From Antilocapra americana (Eukaryota > Chordata > Mammalia > Artiodactyla > Antilocapridae): a stretch of 64,000 nt of DNA. Shown here one piece after another: positions 59,110 through 64,000 of this stretch (its first letter is position 1; each line of letters opens with the position of its first letter). Position numbers and translations under genes: made by a program. A model generated the notes under the pieces. That model saw nothing but the letters and a program-made list of their open reading frames with translations, had not been told where the DNA came from and searched no databases. The stretch is from positions 21,073,619 to 21,137,618 of the forward strand of contig ML664199.1 of assembly GCA_007570785.1 (NCBI GenBank). The letters are read 5' to 3'.

Positions 59110-60552
59110 GTATAGAAAGAAACAAAATCTTGTGTTTATCCATAGCAAATGCTTTTATAGACCCTTCCCCATCCTCTAGTCTCTCTTTGTTCATATCCAA
59201 AGGGATGTTGGACTTTGACAGTTAGTATTAAATTATTTTTATATTAGATATATTCTTTTGTAAGTATTTTTTTAAATTTGCATTCAGATGTGAAAATATA
59301 TTTGCAACAGCAGTGTAAGGCTAACAGATTTTGTAATTGTTTAGGAGCTCATTGCTAGATTGTATATCCTAGCTTTCCTATTCATGAGGTTTTAAATTTT
59401 AATTCAAGTTTTAGTATTCTTTTCATCCCACTTTCTTTTCCTTTTGCCTCAAATATTCTTTATTTTTATGGTATATGAAGGCTGGCTTACAGTTTCCTAA
59501 AATTATTTCCTGGTTTTTAAAAGAGAGAGAAATATCTAAAACATGAGTGATATTTTCTTGTGGTCCTTTGTTGTTTAATTTCTCTTACATTCACTCAAAT
59601 GAGAACTTTTCCCCAGATTCATTACCTTCCATTTCCCCCAACCCTTGCACCTTTATCCATATTATTGGATAACTTGACATGTTCATTTTGCTTCCTAATT
59701 TCTAATGCCCGTGAACATTTACATAGTGTGTTCCTGCTGCCTTCTCCTGACTGCAGCACCCACCCCAAAATAATGGAGTTACTGAAACTATAACCGTCAG
59801 GATTCATCGAGGGCAGTGTTCTTCCAGTTCTTTCTAGCACACTTCATTTGTGAGTACAGTCTCTCCCAGGATGCAACGTGCTGTAATTAGCCTCCCACCA
59901 CTTTTTCTCAAGTATTATTTTCTGAGCGTTTTTCCTATCTGGATAGCATAAAAACATTAGTGAACAGGAAGGGAGTATAACATTCTGTCTGCCTGAAAAC
60001 CAGCACCCATTTTGAGCAGAATGGCTGTTCAGTTTCCTGTTTATTAAGGGCTCTAAATCTCTGAGCTGAGCTGTGCAACAGACAATGAGAACCTAAAAAA
60101 ATTACCCACTGCTCTTTCAAGGTGGTAGACTTTTCTATTCTATGAAGTGATGCTTGGATAGGCTACTGACTGTTTTCTCACTCTTGATGCATCAGCCTTA
60201 TAATCACTCTGAATTTTTCCCAGATTTCTGGCACTGAGTTTCCTGTCAGTCTTGTTAGAGTTTTTCATTTTCATATGTATGTTATTGACAATTGGGAGAG
60301 GCAGTGCCAGGGGATGGTGGCCAGATGCCATTTTATACCAGAAGTCTTCTATTATCTACTTTTAATAGTTATAAATAATGAGTGCATTTGTTGGAAGTAC
60401 TTTCACTTGTTCCAGCACACCCTAGGACCAATTTTCTTAGCAATTGATTAAATTCAACACCTACTATGTGCATTTTCAAAAGTATGCCCGATAGTTAGTA
60501 GAAATAAGAAATAGTTTTTGCTCCAGAGTATTTTGATTAGAACTTATAATCT
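59110..60552. other. Single-copy stretch
   Basis: No confident repeat. The 59560-59840 frames on both strands overlap each other and show no domain. Confidence 0.45.
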
Positions 60553-60757
60553 GTCCAAGTGGCAGAGAGGTAAAGAATCTGCTTGCAATGAAGGAGAGCA
60601 GGGATCAGTCTCTGGTTTGAGAAGATCCCCTGGCAAAGGGAATGGCAACCCACTCCAGTATTCTTGCCTGGAGAATTCCATGGACAGAGGAGCCTGATGG
60701 GCTATGGTCCGTGGGGTCACAAAGAGTTGGACACAACTGAACGACTAACATACACAT
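60553..60757 (+). mobile_element. Bov-tA SINE
   Basis: A plus-strand copy with a degraded head ('gtccaagtggcagagagg'), then 'aagatcccctggcaaaggg', 'attcttgcctggagaattcc' and 'ggggtcacaaagagttgg', ending in a 'taacatacacatacatata' tail. Confidence 0.94.
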
Positions 60758-62101
60758 ACATATAATAGAGTGAAGTCGAAAGGTCTGTAGTACAACAGAG
60801 TCAAAATGACTTTTCACCTTGGGAAATTGGAAAGGCCATTCAGAGAAGATGGAAACAGAGAAGTGAATCTTGGGAGGTATGAACAGATAGTCAGAGGCTG
60901 GGTAGAGAAGTCAGGCATCCTGAGCAAAAGAAGAAATAGGAAGTGAAGATAGGGTGCCGGTGATAAGCTGAAGAGGTTTGTGAGACCCCTGTTTGTGTGG
61001 ATGGTGGATTGAATGAGGCTGCTTCGACAATGGGAAAATTGATATTAGAGCAATTAAAATCAGCTAGGCAGATAAAGATGGGAGAATGAAGTCAAACAGC
61101 AGCAGCAGAATTGGAAAGTAAATGGCCGATTTATAAGTCTGAAGTGAAGAGAGAGAGAAGGAGGAGGGAGTGCATGCTTTGAAGACTGGATCTTCTGATC
61201 TGCCAATCGTGTACAGGCACATATGTGTGATGCAGTGGCTAAAATGATTGTATGTATGAATTAACCATTTCTGTTTTCATCATTTGCTGATCAACTTTTT
61301 GCTTGCTTTAGGTTATCACTCATATGTTTGTGTTGTGATCAAGTAAACCGACTTATTTTAACATGTTCTTTTTGCAGTAGTACTAATATCTTTCTTATTG
61401 TGCCAAATAGTTACATTTCTAGTGATGGGTAAACTAGATAAATTGAATTTGGCATAAATCTTGAGGAATCCCTGAATAGCCTAGTTGGGTAACTAATCCT
61501 ATTTTTATTTCCAAACTAACACCCCTTTCACCAGAATTATATACTTTCATGCTCAAAAATCCTATAACTCTCTGAAAGCTAGTGATCATTTACAAATTAA
61601 AGTGGATGGCGTTTTGTACCTTTGTTATATTTGCAATGAGTCCTAATTTCAGTGAATATATTTCTTTATCTACTTCATATAGGTGTGATTAAAATGAATC
61701 ATGAGAGACAACATAGAATTATTTCCCTAAAGTTTTGGGGAAGCTAATAATCTATTCAGAGAACCAAATGGTATTATCCAAGTGAAAATACTATTTATCC
61801 CCCAAAGGATTTTCTACTTATTACCCACAATTCAGTTAGATTTGATTTTCATGTTTGAGTTTCTTCCCCAATATCATTTCTCTTTTATTCAAGTGAAAAA
61901 AATTCTTAAGCTGTATTACTGAGAATTTCGCTACTAATGGGAAAGTAAACAGTAAAACAAAAATCCTTAATATATATTAGAATTATTCCAATGACTTAAA
62001 GTACTCATTTTATAAACTTGTGATACATTTGTAGGTTTCTGAAGCTAAGAATGAAATCTCCATTTGCTCCAGTCAAATAATTTTTAGCGAGGTACTAGAA
62101 A
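60758..62101. other. Single-copy stretch, weakly purine-rich at its start
   Basis: Bases 60780-61000 carry wording of very old repeats ('ggccattcagagaagatgg', 'agagaagtcaggcatcc') but cannot be assigned. A (CAG)4 run lies near 61099-61109. Confidence 0.4.
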
Positions 62102-62158
62102 TTATATATATATATATAATATAATGCAATTTATATAATATTTCTATATATATAAGCC
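62102..62158. repeat. (AT)n-rich simple sequence
   Basis: Alternating AT runs with short breaks. Confidence 0.9.
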
Positions 62159-64000
62159 AGATTTAATAGTAATGTGCATCATGAGAAATGACTTCTCACA
62201 TTCCCACTAGAGGGATAAAGATTTTTAGAAAATACTTAAACTGTGATATTCAGTCCAGAAATTAACACTGAAATGTTTAGTAATGCACTTGTATTAATTT
62301 AAAAACATAAGTTTTTATCCATTATGTAGTCTTTGTTTTAAAACATTTAAAAACTCTAATAAAGATTCTAACCCAGTTGTAATCAGCTACCATCGATATG
62401 CAGAAGATGGCTTGCATTTTCCCCTTTGCATTGAGAGGCAATCCTTAAAGCACTGAAGACCAAGCTGTACTTGAAAATGGCTGAGATTTACTTGTGCTTA
62501 GATCTTTTCTGTTCCTCCTCAATTTTCAAGACATGCTTTCATTTGATAAGGATGCTTTGGAATCTGAATTTTAACATGTAGTTGTGTGCATTTAGGCATG
62601 CAAATATACACATGTATATTATTTTGCTTTTACAGCAATTATTTTCACTTATGAAATTCCAAATTCGATGTTAAATATTGAATATTTTGGTTAAGTGACA
62701 GCTTGTGCTAGCTTTAGGATATTCCTGCTTGATAATTATTCATGAGAAGAACAGCTGAAAACAAACTAGTTATACACCTTGGCAAATTACTGTGATTGTA
62801 ATTCTGTGAAATTTCCCCATGGCCATGTGACTTTATTATAAGTACTCTAACAGTGCAGATGTCCAGAATGTTGTCGTTGTCACAAACGTTATTCCTGTAT
62901 TCAAAGTTTTTGAATTACTCTTTACTGCTTTGGAGAAAACGTGAGGGAGGAGATGAGACATGCAATATGTATGATAGAGCATATGCAACTCTTTGCAGCG
63001 CCCACCCTCCCTTGGTTTGGAGTGGGCACCGTGCTTATATACCACGTTCCTGTAAAATACAGAAACAGTGGCATTTTTGTGAAATATAGATATGATGAAA
63101 ACATTTCCTATTAAATGTTAAGAAAAAGGAAAAATAGCCCCAATTTATCATCCTGCAAAAAAAAAATTCAGCCGAAAATCAAATGTTATTTCCCTACTCT
63201 CCTTCTCCCTTTCAGTTCCTTCCCCATATGGTTCCTGAAATGTTCCTCCATTTAAATGGATTTTAAAGCTCATTCCTTATAGTTCCTAGAGCATTCATTG
63301 CTTTTGAGAAAAAAAAAGAAAAACATTTTAGCATGTGCTATTTTTGTTATTCTAATTAGCAAAAACAGCTGGTCCTGTGCAGCTCAGACTGTAGTCTTTT
63401 TCAACACATTGTTCAGATTTTTTTTTTCTCCTCTTCTGTCAAGCTACAGGCTACCACCTCTCCTCTTCCCACACAAATCAACCCCCAAAACACCTGCACA
63501 CACAACCTTAAATATCACCTACATCTGCCGTGAAAGGAAAAGGGAAACAGCCTCTTCTTCCTGGTGATTTGGCAGGGCCCACAGACCGGATTATACAGAA
63601 GGTGATCCAAAGTCATTCTCAAGGTACTCACCTCCTCATCGATTTTTACATTCCCCAAGCACTTTGTTGTTTCAAAAGTACAGCTGTCTTATAGTTTTTT
63701 GTTTTGTTTTGTTTCTTTTTTTCCCCTCAACTCCTTCTGGTGAATGGAAGTAGCCTCTTACAGAATCAGAGGTTGAAAAATTGAATAATCAAACCTTACT
63801 CACAACTTGGTATCTATCAAAGGCATGTGACTGCCAATGATCATTGAAGCTGATCAAAGTCACATTCTGTTGCCATGGCAACGAATCCCCATTTTGTTTA
63901 TGTGGAGGGGTACGCACCACAGGAGAATCATGCTGAGACGAATTAAATTTGTGTTGTTGAGAAATTAACATGTGGGATGCTTAGGAGTGAGTTGAGTGGG
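62159..64000. other. Repeat-poor terminal block
   Basis: No recognisable transposable element. A (TTTTG)n run lies at 63695-63715. The block holds the X-box palindrome below. Open frames of 60-89 codons overlap on both strands and lack motifs. Confidence 0.5.
63869..63882. promoter_or_regulatory. Perfect X-box palindrome (candidate RFX site)
   Basis: GTTGCCATGGCAAC is a fully symmetric 14-bp site fitting the RFX-family consensus GTNRCC-RGYAAC. A TCF/LEF-like word (ATCAAAG, 63853-63859) lies 9 bp before it. The surrounding DNA is repeat-poor. The match is seen in sequence; use as an enhancer or promoter element is inference. Confidence 0.5.

Noticed and set aside
8178..60757. tRNA-like heads of Bov-tA and CHR SINEs as tRNA genes
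   Set aside because: They have promoter boxes but are fused to SINE bodies and do not fold into a complete tRNA.
1..64000. CRISPR arrays, operons, phage or other prokaryotic systems
   Set aside because: Base composition, SINEs, LINEs and microsatellites show mammalian nuclear DNA; no regularly spaced repeats exist.

Overview
This window is non-coding, repeat-laden mammalian DNA from a ruminant (Pecora-type artiodactyl). The species cannot be fixed from sequence alone. The lineage call rests on BovB LINEs, Bov-tA SINEs (tRNA-derived head joined to a BovB-derived tail), Bov-A/BovB 3' ends, an L1 3' end of the cattle/sheep type, and two CHR-type artiodactyl SINEs. All families were recognised from memory of their consensus sequences, without a search. 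No protein-coding exon, rRNA, tRNA gene, snRNA or CRISPR array could be supported. Nearly every longer open frame is a fossil LINE reading frame, crosses a known repeat, or looks like chance. The window is therefore best read as a gene desert or the inside of a very large intron.

Layout. 1-5.5 kb has no repeat I can recognise. 5.5-18.5 kb holds scattered Bov-tA copies, a (TG)n microsatellite, a BovB 3' fragment, and a run of MER5-type hAT fossils that extends to 23 kb. 18.8-20.8 kb is a BovB copy with an inverted 5' end, joined to an older Bov-A unit. 22-25.4 kb has more SINEs and an L2 piece. 25.4-31.3 kb is mostly single-copy but contains a local direct duplication of about 150 bp (29.0 and 30.2 kb) that no family I know explains. 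31.3-35.4 kb has two MLT1 LTRs, two MIRs, an old L1 and nested SINEs. 35.4-38.9 kb is repeat-poor. 39.5-41.1 kb is an L2 split twice by BovB. 41.8-45.7 kb is an antisense ancient L1 split by one BovB and two SINEs. 46-55.4 kb alternates single-copy AT-rich DNA with SINEs, an LTR-like repeat and L1 pieces. 55.4-58.07 kb is the longest BovB, with a recognisable endonuclease region but with the reverse-transcriptase core deleted. 59-64 kb is repeat-poor and ends with a perfect X-box palindrome.

How it fits together. The window is a layered insertion record. Mammal-wide elements (L2, MIR, MER5, MLT1, old L1) form the base. BovB and Bov-tA copies lie inside them, often with readable target-site duplications. 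The repeat-poor blocks (1-5.5, 25.4-28.5, 35.4-38.9, 61-64 kb) are the best candidates for conserved regulatory DNA, which only cross-species alignment can test. I found no new biological system. The most unusual items are the local duplication, a 22-bp micro-insertion of a SINE tail, the rearranged BovB copies and the X-box.
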